Below are positions 24,694-32,626 of a DNA stretch of 64,000 bases, piece by piece (the first letter of the stretch is position 1; each line of letters opens with the position of its first letter). The notes beneath the pieces are model-generated. The model searched no databases. It saw only the letters and a list, made by a program, of their open reading frames with translations, and had not been told where the DNA came from. The position numbers and the translations under genes are program-made. The DNA comes from Hoeflea_A sp965228785 (GTDB lineage: Bacteria > Pseudomonadota > Alphaproteobacteria > Rhizobiales > Rhizobiaceae): positions 2,852,001-2,916,000 of the forward strand of contig CBDDIF010000002.1 of assembly GCA_965228785.1 (NCBI GenBank). Reading direction: 5' to 3'.

Positions 24694-26673
24694 ATGACCG
24701 AACAAACGCTTGAATGGATCCGCGTCGGCCATGTCGACGACCTGCCGGAAGGCCGGGTGAAAACCGTCACCGCGCGCAACGTGTCGATCTGCCTGGCGCA
24801 TTTCGATGGCCAATGGGCGGCGATGGACAACCACTGCCCGCACCAGGGCGGCCCGCTGGGCGAGGGCTCCATCGAGGACGGTGTCGACGGCAAATGCTGG
24901 ATCCGTTGCCCGTGGCATGGCTGGGACTTCGACCCGCTGACCGGCCTGCCGCCAGGCGGCCACAAGGACACCGGACAGACGCTCTATCCGGTGGAGGTGC
25001 ACGACAAAGACGTATTCGTCGGGCTGGAACCGGAACCGGAACGCGAACGCACCGTGACCGATGCGATGACAGAGACGATGATCAATTGGGGCGTCAAAAG
25101 CGTTTTCGGCATGGTCGGCCATTCCAATCTGGGCCTGGCCGATTCCATCCGCATCGCCGCCGGCGACGGTCGGCTGCACTACTACGGCATCCGTCACGAG
25201 GGTGCTGCCGCCTTCGCCGCGTCCGCCTACGGCAAGCTGACCGGCGTGCCGGCGGCTTGTGTGACCATCGCGGGGCCCGGCGCCACCAATCTGTTGACCG
25301 GCATGTGGGACGCCAAGGTGGATCGGGCCCCGGTGCTGGCGCTGACCGGTCAGGTGCAAACCCAGGTTTTCGGCCCCGGCGTCTTCCAGGATATCGACCT
25401 GAAATCGGCCTTCGACGCCGTCTCGCGCTTTTCCCAGACAGTTCTGTCGACGTCGAAACACACCGAGTTGATGTCGCTCGCCTGCAAGAACGCCTGCGTG
25501 GAACGCGATGTCGCTCATCTGATCTTCCCGGACGACGTGCAGACGCTGCCGAGCAAGGCGAAGGCGCGCGGGCCCAAGGGCCGTGTTGGCGATACAGCTA
25601 TCAAACCATCTGATGGCGATGTCGAAGCTGCACGGGAGATGATCAACGGCGCGAAGCGGCCGATCCTCATCGTCGGCCATGGCGCAATCGAAGCGCGCGA
25701 TCACATCATTGCCTTTGCCGAAAAACTCGGCGCGCCGGTGCTGACCACGTTCAAGGCGAAGGGCCTGATCCCGGACAGCCATCCGAATGCCGCAGGCGTG
25801 CTTGGCCGATCGGGAACGCCGATCGCCAGCTGGTTTGTCGCCACGTCGGATCTGGTGATCACCTTCGGCACATCGTTTTCCCAGCACACGGGGATCGAAC
25901 CGTCGAAGCGCATCATCCAGGTAGATTTCGAACGCATGCAGCTCGGCAAGTTCCACCGGGTGACCCTGCCGGTCTGGGCCGAAATCAGCGCCTTCTGCCG
26001 GGTAATGTCAGGCGAGGTCGAGAAGCACCCGGAGGCTCCCGATCAGATTGCCGAGCTGGCTGAACGCTGGCAGATCTGGCGCACCGAAAAACAGTCGCGG
26101 CGGGCCGAGGAAAAGGGCAACGGCATTCACTCCTTCGCCGTCTTCGACGTGCTGACAAACCTCTGCCCGAAGGATGCGATCATCGCGGTCGACGTCGGCA
26201 ACAATACCTATTCCTTTGGCCGTTATTTCGAGACATGCGGCGACCAGCGGGTGCTGATGTCGGGCTATCTCGGGTCCATCGGCTTCGGTTTTCCGGCGGC
26301 CATGGGCGCCTGGGCAGCAACCCGGGATCACGATGCGTTTCGCAACCGAAAGGTGATTTCGGTTTCCGGCGACGGTGGTTTCGGGCAGTATGCGATGGAG
26401 TTCACGACGGCGGTGAAATACGGCATGGATATCACCCATATCCTGCTGAACAACGGCCAGTTGGGCAAGATCTCGAAAGAGCAGCAAGCCGGCCAATGGC
26501 CGGTCTGGGAAACTCAGCTGACAAACCCGTCTTTTGCCGCCTTCGCCCGACTTTGCGGAGGTCACGGATCACGGGTGACAGAAGCTGCGGAACTCGAGGC
26601 CGCCATACGTGAGGCGCTCGCAGTCGAAGGACCGTCGCTGGTCGAAATCATGACCGACGCCGAACTCGTGTGA
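24694..26673 (+). CDS. Rieske [2Fe-2S] domain fused to a ThDP-dependent enzyme
   Basis: The ATG follows GGGAG. Residues 1-115 form a Rieske ferredoxin with C48-P-H50 and C72-P-W-H75. The remainder (about 120-659) is a complete ThDP enzyme of the pyruvate oxidase/acetolactate synthase type: catalytic Glu in IRHEGAAAFAAS (about residue 169), AGPGATNLLTGMWDAK, and the metal motif GDGGFGQYAMEF near 559 ending in NN (LLNNGQLGK). A direct fusion would let electrons from 2-oxoacid oxidation leave through the iron-sulfur centre without FAD or a quinone. The gene is 23 bp after the Rieske-glutamate synthase gene, so the two very likely work together. The substrate is unknown. Confidence 0.88.
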   Translation: MTEQTLEWIRVGHVDDLPEGRVKTVTARNVSICLAHFDGQWAAMDNHCPHQGGPLGEGSIEDGVDGKCWIRCPWHGWDFDPLTGLPPGGHKDTGQTLYPVEVHDKDVFVGLEPEPERERTVTDAMTETMINWGVKSVFGMVGHSNLGLADSIRIAAGDGRLHYYGIRHEGAAAFAASAYGKLTGVPAACVTIAGPGATNLLTGMWDAKVDRAPVLALTGQVQTQVFGPGVFQDIDLKSAFDAVSRFSQTVLSTSKHTELMSLACKNACVERDVAHLIFPDDVQTLPSKAKARGPKGRVGDTAIKPSDGDVEAAREMINGAKRPILIVGHGAIEARDHIIAFAEKLGAPVLTTFKAKGLIPDSHPNAAGVLGRSGTPIASWFVATSDLVITFGTSFSQHTGIEPSKRIIQVDFERMQLGKFHRVTLPVWAEISAFCRVMSGEVEKHPEAPDQIAELAERWQIWRTEKQSRRAEEKGNGIHSFAVFDVLTNLCPKDAIIAVDVGNNTYSFGRYFETCGDQRVLMSGYLGSIGFGFPAAMGAWAATRDHDAFRNRKVISVSGDGGFGQYAMEFTTAVKYGMDITHILLNNGQLGKISKEQQAGQWPVWETQLTNPSFAAFARLCGGHGSRVTEAAELEAAIREALAVEGPSLVEIMTDAELV

Positions 26674-26699
26674 ACAAACAGAACCGAGGAGAAGCAGCC

Positions 26700-27551
26700 A
26701 TGCCTCAAACCGCAGGACTCGACACCATCGCCCCGGACGCACTGGCGGACGCCCGCAAAATGGCACACAACGCGGCACAGATTGCCGCGCTGGCCGCCCT
26801 TGCCAATATCGATGCGCGACCGGATTACAGCCATACCGCACTGCAATGGGAAGCGGCACATGGCGGCTTCCAGACCAACGTCATGGCCACCAGCGATGGC
26901 CCGGTCATGATCCGCGTGACACTGTCGCCGCTCGCCATGTGGCTGGTGCGCGGCGGCGAAACGGTCGGTACAATCGATCTCGACGACACGGCGGAAGCCG
27001 ACTGCATGGCGTGGCTCGACGAAGAGCTGATCGAACGTGGACTGAAGGCGGCCTCCGGTGTCAAGCACCCGTTCAAGCTGCCTGAAGACGTGGCAGCGAT
27101 CGATCATTTCAACACGGAAGGTCTGGATGGCGGCCTGCAGGTTCTGTCGCGCTGGTACGACCTCGCCAACCATCAGCTAATGAACTTCGCGCACCGGCAC
27201 AGTGGCATCGTGCCCGGCCCCGGGCCAGTCTGGTGCTGGCCGCACCATTTCGACATCGCCACCTATGTCGGCCTGGAAGCCGGTGGTGGCGAAAGCGCCA
27301 AGGGCATTGGCTGCGGCATGTCGCCGGGCGACAAGAGTTATGGCGAACCGTATTTCTACATCAACCCATGGCCGCGACCGGACGCGAATTCGCTCCCGAA
27401 CCTTCCGGCTCCGGGACAGTGGCATACGGATGGGTTCATTGGCGCCGTGGCGACAGCCTCGCACCTGCTGGAAATGCCGCACGTGGACAGCGCTCTGGCT
27501 GATTTCATCGAGGGCGCGTTTTCAGCCAGCCGTTCGACACTCGGGAGCTGA
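26700..27551 (+). CDS. Uncharacterised protein, possibly DUF5996-like
   Basis: The start at 26700 is chosen over the ATG at 26670 because GAGGAG precedes it. The 283-residue soluble protein has no signal or membrane segment. Notable blocks are GGFQTNVMATSDGPVMIRVT in the first third, VWCWPHHFDIATYV in the middle and SYGEPYFYINPWPRP towards the end. The WPHHFD block recalls DUF5996 proteins, but I hold this loosely. Two adjacent His and an Asp there could bind metal. It is the last gene of the antiporter, Rieske-GltS, Rieske-ThDP run, so it may be an accessory or substrate-processing enzyme of that system. Confidence 0.7.
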   Translation: MPQTAGLDTIAPDALADARKMAHNAAQIAALAALANIDARPDYSHTALQWEAAHGGFQTNVMATSDGPVMIRVTLSPLAMWLVRGGETVGTIDLDDTAEADCMAWLDEELIERGLKAASGVKHPFKLPEDVAAIDHFNTEGLDGGLQVLSRWYDLANHQLMNFAHRHSGIVPGPGPVWCWPHHFDIATYVGLEAGGGESAKGIGCGMSPGDKSYGEPYFYINPWPRPDANSLPNLPAPGQWHTDGFIGAVATASHLLEMPHVDSALADFIEGAFSASRSTLGS

Positions 27552-27870
27552 GTTTACGGGTGAACTGAGTTTCGTGCACTGACTCCCGGAATAGTGCCTA
27601 ACAGATCGGCCGCATCCAAATGTCAGGCCTCAAGTGAAACCCGCCGGTTTCGCTGTGTCCACGGGATAGTCTGAAGACTATCCCGTCCGCTACGCATCGT
27701 CACGAGTGGTGGCCGACGGCATATATTGAATTATTCCTCCAATTCTTTCTGTCAAAATCCGCATCCTCGCTAGTTACCTCACCTAATATCAGTGTGACAA
27801 TTATCACATAAACAAATTAAAGATGATTCTATACTTCATTTATTAATTAAAGATCAGCGAGAACATTATC
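27552..27870. other. A/T-rich intergenic region
   Basis: This 319-bp stretch holds no gene. Its first half carries a strong hairpin (27661-27686). The second half is markedly A/T-rich (for example around 27740-27860), unlike the surrounding GC-rich coding DNA. The change in composition marks the boundary before the orphan membrane protein gene and may reflect acquired DNA or a promoter region. Confidence 0.5.
27661..27686. terminator. Perfect 11-bp hairpin downstream of the Rieske-fusion operon
   Basis: ACGGGATAGTC and GACTATCCCGT pair perfectly around a TGAA loop. The hairpin lies 110 bp after the stop at 27551. No T-run follows, so it may be a factor-dependent terminator, an mRNA 3'-end stabiliser or a protein-binding palindrome. 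Confidence 0.45.
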
Positions 27871-28422
27871 ATGTCCCTAACAGCGATGGTGAAGCGGCAA
27901 GCAATTCAAAAACGCAGCAGAACCCAACCGCCCCGCAGGGTTACATTGATGATGTCGGACGGGAACCAAGCTGAAGCAGCTGTTGTGGAGGAGCAAGAAG
28001 GCGAAGACGAAAGAGATCCTGCTCGCAGCGCGATTGCGGTACTCGCTCACTACATTCCTACGGAAGTCATCGCCGTCTACATTGCTGCGCTTGCAGCGGT
28101 CTCCCAGATTACCGCTGAGGGTAAGCCGGGCTGGCTGGAAGAGGCATTCTATTTTGGCTGCATGGGGCTTGTTGTCCTATTCGTGATCCTGGCGCAGGCG
28201 GCTGAGCGAAAAACGATGACGGAAGCCGAAAGCCAGGCGCTGTCATATCCCTATTGGCCTTGCATCGCCGGTGTCGCAGCCTTTGCCGTATGGGCTTTGG
28301 CTATTCCCCAAGCTAATCCGATCTTCTCGCAACTCAAAGGATATGAGAGCCTGATTGGTGTTGCCGCAATCCTTTCCGCTTTCCTGCTTCAAATGCTCGA
28401 AAAGGCACTCCCCGATCTCTAG
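27871..28422 (+). CDS. Hypothetical membrane protein
   Basis: The 183-residue product has a basic, Gln/Arg-rich N-terminus of about 60 residues with an acidic patch (EEQEGEDERD), then about three hydrophobic segments: one at 72-90 (EVIAVYIAALAAVS), one near 110-127 (GCMGLVVLFVILAQ) and one or two towards the end. I recognise no family. The upstream DNA is A/T-rich and the ribosome site is weak. Nothing in its neighbourhood gives a function; it converges with a LysR gene 6 bp away. Confidence 0.6.
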   Translation: MSLTAMVKRQAIQKRSRTQPPRRVTLMMSDGNQAEAAVVEEQEGEDERDPARSAIAVLAHYIPTEVIAVYIAALAAVSQITAEGKPGWLEEAFYFGCMGLVVLFVILAQAAERKTMTEAESQALSYPYWPCIAGVAAFAVWALAIPQANPIFSQLKGYESLIGVAAILSAFLLQMLEKALPDL

Positions 28423-28428
28423 TCATGT

Positions 28429-29346
28429 TCATGCAGAACCGTTTGTCATCAGGTTCTCAACGCCCAGCGATTCGAGAAAGCTGACAAGTATCGGATAGTC
28501 CGCCCGTATCTCGGGAAAGACGCAGACATAGGGTCGTGTCATATCGATGGAAATCGATGAGGGCATGATGAGTGTGCCGTCCCTGACGTGCATCTCCACA
28601 AAGGTGCTCGGCACAAGGGCAACACCCGCGCCGTTGCGCGCAGCCGCGATGGCAACCGACAGATCGCTCATGATCATTCCGGACTGGACCGAGCCCTCAT
28701 GCAGGCGACCAGCCTGACGATACCAATCCTGCCAGCTCGGACTGCTGGCATAGGAAGGCCCCCAGTTGACTTGAATCAGCCGTTCTTCCGGGACATTGAC
28801 CAGTCTGCCCTCCGGATCGCCGTATTCGCGCCAGAATGCGTTGGAGCAAACCGGCACAGCCACATCGGAAAAAAGTATTCTCTCCCGGAAACCGGAATAA
28901 TAGGACGATTGGTAGGTAAGACGGACGTCCACGCTGTCCCTGACGAAGTCGATCGGATCCTCCCGAACCGAGACATCGAGAACGGCACCGGTCTCAGCAC
29001 TGAACTCTGACACTCTGGGCATGAGCCAGCAATCGGCCAAGGACGGAATCACGCTGACGACCAGTTGCCGCGGCCGTCGTCCCTGCTGCAAGCGCCCCGT
29101 AACTTCGGCGATTTCGTCGAAGGCATGGGACAGTCTCGGAAAGAGTTCAGACCCGGCGTCCGTCAGGAAGATGCGATTGCCGAGGCGCTCGAAAAGCATC
29201 TTTCCCAAGTGCTCTTCCAGGCTTCTGACCTGCAGACTGACGGCAGCCGAACTGACACCAAGTTCCTCTCCGGCACGTACGAAACTGCCGCACCGTGCCG
29301 CCGCTTCGAAAGCCCGCAATCCGGTCAGAGACGGGATTCTGCGCAT
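28429..29346 (-). CDS. LysR-family transcriptional regulator (GcvA-like)
   Basis: The 305-residue product begins RRIPSLTGLRAFEAAARCGS and has the HTH segment GEELGVSSAAVSLQVRSLE, the pattern of GcvA/AmpR-like LysR proteins, followed by a substrate-binding domain (RQLVVSVIPSLADCWLMPRV). It is divergent from the 2OG oxygenase gene at 29450, with a short dyad between them, so it probably controls the oxygenase/hydrolase/dehydratase cassette. The coinducer would be the substrate of that pathway, perhaps an amino acid or betaine. Confidence 0.9.
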   Translation of the reverse strand: MRRIPSLTGLRAFEAAARCGSFVRAGEELGVSSAAVSLQVRSLEEHLGKMLFERLGNRIFLTDAGSELFPRLSHAFDEIAEVTGRLQQGRRPRQLVVSVIPSLADCWLMPRVSEFSAETGAVLDVSVREDPIDFVRDSVDVRLTYQSSYYSGFRERILFSDVAVPVCSNAFWREYGDPEGRLVNVPEERLIQVNWGPSYASSPSWQDWYRQAGRLHEGSVQSGMIMSDLSVAIAAARNGAGVALVPSTFVEMHVRDGTLIMPSSISIDMTRPYVCVFPEIRADYPILVSFLESLGVENLMTNGSA

Positions 29347-29353
29347 GAGTTTC

Positions 29354-29371
29354 CCCTAGTTTTTCTTAGGG
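29354..29371. promoter_or_regulatory. Short dyad between LysR and 2OG oxygenase genes
   Basis: CCCTA (29354-29358) and TAGGG (29367-29371) flank an 8-bp T-rich centre, just upstream of the LysR start and 80-95 bp upstream of the oxygenase start. Position and spacing suit a LysR box; the arms are short, so the call is tentative. Confidence 0.35.
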
Positions 29372-29449
29372 TAGATAACATTTTTTATCGTTGCAATCGA
29401 ATGCGATCCGGCCAATGTCGCATCATGATCCGCAAGGAGGTCCCGACGA

Positions 29450-30244
29450 ATGGAAAAACTGCTCGATCTCGGCCGCTACCCGCTGCACAAGCCGGAAAGC
29501 GAAGATTACGCAAAGCTCGTTGAACGCTGCAGAGAGGCCCTGGACTCCAACGGCATGTACGACCTGCCGGGGTTCTTTCACGATCATGTCGTTAAAGAGG
29601 CCGCCGAAGCAGTAAAGCCAGCCATGGCGACCGAGGCGTACCTGCACGCACGGACCCACAACGCCTATTTCGAGAAATCAATCCCGGGTCTGCCCGATGA
29701 TCATCCTGCGCTGAAGCAGGTGAAAACTATCAATCATACCCTCTGCGCCGACCAAATCGGCGACAACCCGGTCATCCGGCTTTACGAATGGGAGCCCTTT
29801 GCCGACTTCCTGGCCGCCACGATGAGGAAGGATAAACTGCATCCGATGATCGATCCGATCGGCCGGGTGAACGTCCAGGCAAGTTATGAAGGCGAAGCCC
29901 TGAACTGGCACTTTGACCGGTCGGAGTTCACCACGACGATGCTGCTTCAGGCGCCGGAAGAAGGTGGTGAGCTGGAGTACCGCTCCGACCTGCGCACGCC
30001 CGAAGACCCTAACTATGATGGCGTGGCGGCCGTGTTGAATGGCGAAGATCCCCACGTGAAACGCATCAGGCTGACACCCGGCACGCTGAACGTGTTCAAG
30101 GGCGTGAACACCATGCATCGCGTAGTGCCGGTGAAGGGACCAAAGGAGCGGATCGTGACGATCTTCACGTTCTACGAACGGCCGGGCGTGATCCTCACTC
30201 CGGAGGAGCAGATGGGTTTCTACGGCAGAACCGCGACGGCCTGA
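29450..30244 (+). CDS. 2-oxoglutarate/Fe(II) oxygenase, BesD/ArpA-like, with intact HxD
   Basis: The ATG has a full AGGAGG site. The 264-residue protein shows the double-stranded beta-helix iron site H154-F-D156 (LNWHFDRSEF), distal H223 (TMHRVVP) and the 2OG-binding Arg at about 234 (PKERIVTIFTFY). Blocks such as MLLQAPEEGGELEYRSDLR and PGTLNVFKG are characteristic of the group that includes the free-amino-acid halogenase BesD. That halogenase has Gly in place of Asp in HxD, while this protein keeps the Asp, so it should hydroxylate and not chlorinate. It heads a cassette with an alpha/beta hydrolase and a hydroxyproline-dehydratase-like enolase; an amino acid or its derivative is the expected substrate. 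Confidence 0.85.
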   Translation: MEKLLDLGRYPLHKPESEDYAKLVERCREALDSNGMYDLPGFFHDHVVKEAAEAVKPAMATEAYLHARTHNAYFEKSIPGLPDDHPALKQVKTINHTLCADQIGDNPVIRLYEWEPFADFLAATMRKDKLHPMIDPIGRVNVQASYEGEALNWHFDRSEFTTTMLLQAPEEGGELEYRSDLRTPEDPNYDGVAAVLNGEDPHVKRIRLTPGTLNVFKGVNTMHRVVPVKGPKERIVTIFTFYERPGVILTPEEQMGFYGRTATA

Positions 30245-30329
30245 TGTAGAGCGAAAGAAACCCCATTGTCGGACCTCATCTTCGTCCTGTAGCTTCCGCT
30301 GCGGCAACCCAATAGAAAGGGCCAAGCGG

Positions 30330-31217
30330 ATGAAATCTATCAGGGCCGGAGTACTGGACATCGGCTATTTCGAAAGCGGACCGATCGACGGACCGCCGGT
30401 CATTCTGCTCCACGGCTTTCCCTACGATGCACGCGCCTACGACGCTGTTTCGCAGCAACTCGCCGGCCAGGGATTTCGCTGTCTTGCCCCGTTTCTTCGG
30501 GGCTACGGCCCAACGCGGTTCCTCTCATCCGACACCATGCGCTCCGGTCAGCAGGCGGCACTGGCGGCCGATCTCGCGGCCTTCATGGATGCGCTTTCCA
30601 TCGATCGGGCGCTGCTTGGCGGCTATGACTGGGGCGGCCGGGCAGCCTGCATCGTGGCCGCGCTCTGGCCCGAGCGGGTCAAGGGTCTCGTCAGCTGCGG
30701 ACTGGGCTACAATATCCAGGACATCCCCAACGCCTGGCGTCCGGCGCCGGCCGAAGAAGAAGCCCGTTACTGGTACATCTACTATTTCCACACCGAACGT
30801 GGCCGGGCCGGACTGACCGAAAACCGGCACGATATCTGCCGCTTTATCTGGTCCCTGTGGTCGCCAAGTTGGCGGTTCGACGATGCGACCTATGGCGCCA
30901 GCGCCCCGTCGTTCGACAACCCTGATTTCGTCGAGATCGTCCTCCATTCCTACCGGCACCGTTTTGGCGGCGTTCCCGGCGATCCGGCCCTTGACCATGT
31001 CGAGGCGCGGCTGGCGGAACAGCCGGATATCACAGCCCCCTGTGTCGTGCTGCAGGGGAAGGACGATACCGTCGATCCTCCGCCGGCAGACGATCTTGAC
31101 CGCATGCACTTCACGGGGCCTTATAATCGCAAGATCCTGCCGCACACCGGGCACAATCTGCCCCAGGAGGCACCGCAGGACTTTGCATCGGCGATCCTTT
31201 CCTTGGCCGATCGGTAG
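30330..31217 (+). CDS. Alpha/beta hydrolase, epoxide-hydrolase/dehalogenase-like
   Basis: The 295-residue cytosolic protein has the oxyanion motif HGFP at 29-32 and a nucleophile elbow GYDWGG with Asp at residue 100, not Ser, which places it with epoxide hydrolases and haloalkane dehalogenases. The acid is probably the Asp in GKDDTVDPP, and the base is the His in PHTGHNLPQEAP. It lies between the 2OG oxygenase and the enolase-superfamily gene and ends 13 bp before the latter, so they are probably one operon. Water-mediated opening of an oxygenated or lactone-like intermediate is plausible, but the substrate is not shown by the sequence. Confidence 0.85.
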   Translation: MKSIRAGVLDIGYFESGPIDGPPVILLHGFPYDARAYDAVSQQLAGQGFRCLAPFLRGYGPTRFLSSDTMRSGQQAALAADLAAFMDALSIDRALLGGYDWGGRAACIVAALWPERVKGLVSCGLGYNIQDIPNAWRPAPAEEEARYWYIYYFHTERGRAGLTENRHDICRFIWSLWSPSWRFDDATYGASAPSFDNPDFVEIVLHSYRHRFGGVPGDPALDHVEARLAEQPDITAPCVVLQGKDDTVDPPPADDLDRMHFTGPYNRKILPHTGHNLPQEAPQDFASAILSLADR

Positions 31218-31230
31218 AGCAGGACCTTCC

Positions 31231-32355
31231 ATGAAAATCGAAAAAATTGATCTCTATCAGGTCGATTTGCCTTATGCGGGCGGCACCTACGAGCTTTCTG
31301 GCGGGCGGACTTTCACCAGCTTCGATGCCTCCTTTGTGCGCATCACGTCCGACACGGGTCTCGAAGGCTGGGGAGAATCCACCCCCTTCGGCTCCACCTA
31401 CATTGCGGCCCATGCGCGAGGCGCGCGTGCCGGTATGGCCGAGATTGCACCGCATCTTCTGGGACGCGACCCTCGCGAAGTGGACAGGGTCAACGATGCG
31501 ATGGACGAGGCGCTGACGGGACACAACCATGCCAAGGCAGCGCTTGACGTTGCCTGCTGGGACCTGTTCGGCAAATCGACCGGACTGCCTGTTTCAACGC
31601 TTCTCGGGGGCGCAACCGGACGGCCGCTGCCTGTTATCAGTTCCATCTATGCCGGTACGCCGGATGACATGCGCGCCCGCGTTGCTGAACATCGCGCGCG
31701 GGGATATCGGGGCCATTCGATCAAAGTCGGCGCATCGGAGGCCGAAGGCGGTCCGGCCCTCGATGCCGCTCGCATTGCCGCCTCACTCGCTGACCGACAA
31801 CCCGGGGAATATTTCATCGTCGACGCCAATGGCGGTCTTGTTCCTGAATCCGCGCTGCGCATGCTTGGGGCCCTGCCCGCGGGTCTGGATTTCGTTCTTG
31901 AGGCTCCCTGCGCGACCTGGCGGGAGACCATTTCGCTGCGACGCAGGTGCCACGTTCCGATCATCCTCGATGAACTGGCGCAACTGGACGAGGATCTGGC
32001 GATGCTCATCGCCAACGATGTGGCCGACGGCGTCGGTCTGAAGATCACCAAAGCCGGCGGACTGACCCACGGTCGCCGCCAGCGCGACATCTGCCGCGCC
32101 GCGGGACTGACAATGAGCGTTCAGGACACCGTCGGTTCAGCACTTGCCTTCGCCGCCATCGTGCACCTCGGGTCGACCGTGCCGACCCGGCTCCTGCGCT
32201 GCGTGCTCGATACTCGCGACATGGTTCGTTTCAATATCGGATCGTTCGACGTGCCGATCCACGACGGAGGCGTCCTGCCACCCGACCTGCCCGGATTGGG
32301 CTTGGCCGTCGATTGTGATGCTCTGGGTGATCCCGTGGCATCATGGGGCGACTGA
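31231..32355 (+). CDS. Mandelate racemase/muconate lactonizing family enzyme, cis-3-hydroxyproline dehydratase-like
   Basis: The gene starts at the ATG at 31231, and the 374-residue product has the enolase-superfamily cap and barrel. The N-terminal LDLPY-type lead, GGTYELSGGRTFTSFDASFV and TGLEGWGESTPFG resemble cis-3-hydroxy-L-proline dehydratases. Barrel residues are kept: Lys in HSIKVGASEAEGG, metal ligands in VDANGG, LEAPC and LDEL, and the second base Lys in GLKITKAGG. Such enzymes abstract the alpha proton and expel a beta-hydroxyl. Together with the upstream hydroxylase this suggests hydroxylation followed by dehydration of a proline-like compound. The gene converges with the molybdenum hydroxylase operon. 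Confidence 0.85.
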   Translation: MKIEKIDLYQVDLPYAGGTYELSGGRTFTSFDASFVRITSDTGLEGWGESTPFGSTYIAAHARGARAGMAEIAPHLLGRDPREVDRVNDAMDEALTGHNHAKAALDVACWDLFGKSTGLPVSTLLGGATGRPLPVISSIYAGTPDDMRARVAEHRARGYRGHSIKVGASEAEGGPALDAARIAASLADRQPGEYFIVDANGGLVPESALRMLGALPAGLDFVLEAPCATWRETISLRRRCHVPIILDELAQLDEDLAMLIANDVADGVGLKITKAGGLTHGRRQRDICRAAGLTMSVQDTVGSALAFAAIVHLGSTVPTRLLRCVLDTRDMVRFNIGSFDVPIHDGGVLPPDLPGLGLAVDCDALGDPVASWGD

Positions 32356-32380
32356 AGCAATCGGCCCGTTCGCGACAGAC

Positions 32381-32626
32381 CTATCCGCCGGCCAGACGCG
32401 GCAGCAGCATGATTTCGGCGTCCGGCGGCAGGGTCTTTGACCAGGTGTCGCGGTAGATCACGCCGTCGATGGAAACGGCAATGCCGTTGTCGACGAGGGG
32501 CTCGAGACCCGGGTACCGCTCCGCCATTTTGCGGAGCAGTTCCCGGATATCCTTAGCTTCGACCTCGATGGTCTGTGTGCCTCCGGCGGCCGCGGCGATC
32601 GAGCCCCAGAGCGTCACTTCGACCAT
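32381..32626 (-). CDS. MoaD/ThiS-family small protein
   Basis: The 81-residue protein has the beta-grasp ubiquitin-like fold pattern (VEVTLWGSIAAAAGG at the start, PPDAEIMLLPRLAGG at the end) and finishes in the Gly-Gly needed for adenylation and thiocarboxylate formation. Its ATG overlaps the stop of the molybdopterin subunit gene (TGATG), so it is translated with it. It could supply sulfur to the molybdenum cofactor, or to a modification specific to this hydroxylase. A dedicated MoaD-like protein inside a xanthine-dehydrogenase-type operon is unusual. No matching E1-type moeB gene is present in the window. Confidence 0.8.
   Translation of the reverse strand: MVEVTLWGSIAAAAGGTQTIEVEAKDIRELLRKMAERYPGLEPLVDNGIAVSIDGVIYRDTWSKTLPPDAEIMLLPRLAGG

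Noticed and set aside
29450..30244. A new amino-acid halogenase, since the protein resembles BesD.
   Set aside because: The HxD Asp is present (H154-F-D156); halogenases of this group need Gly or Ala there to make room for chloride.
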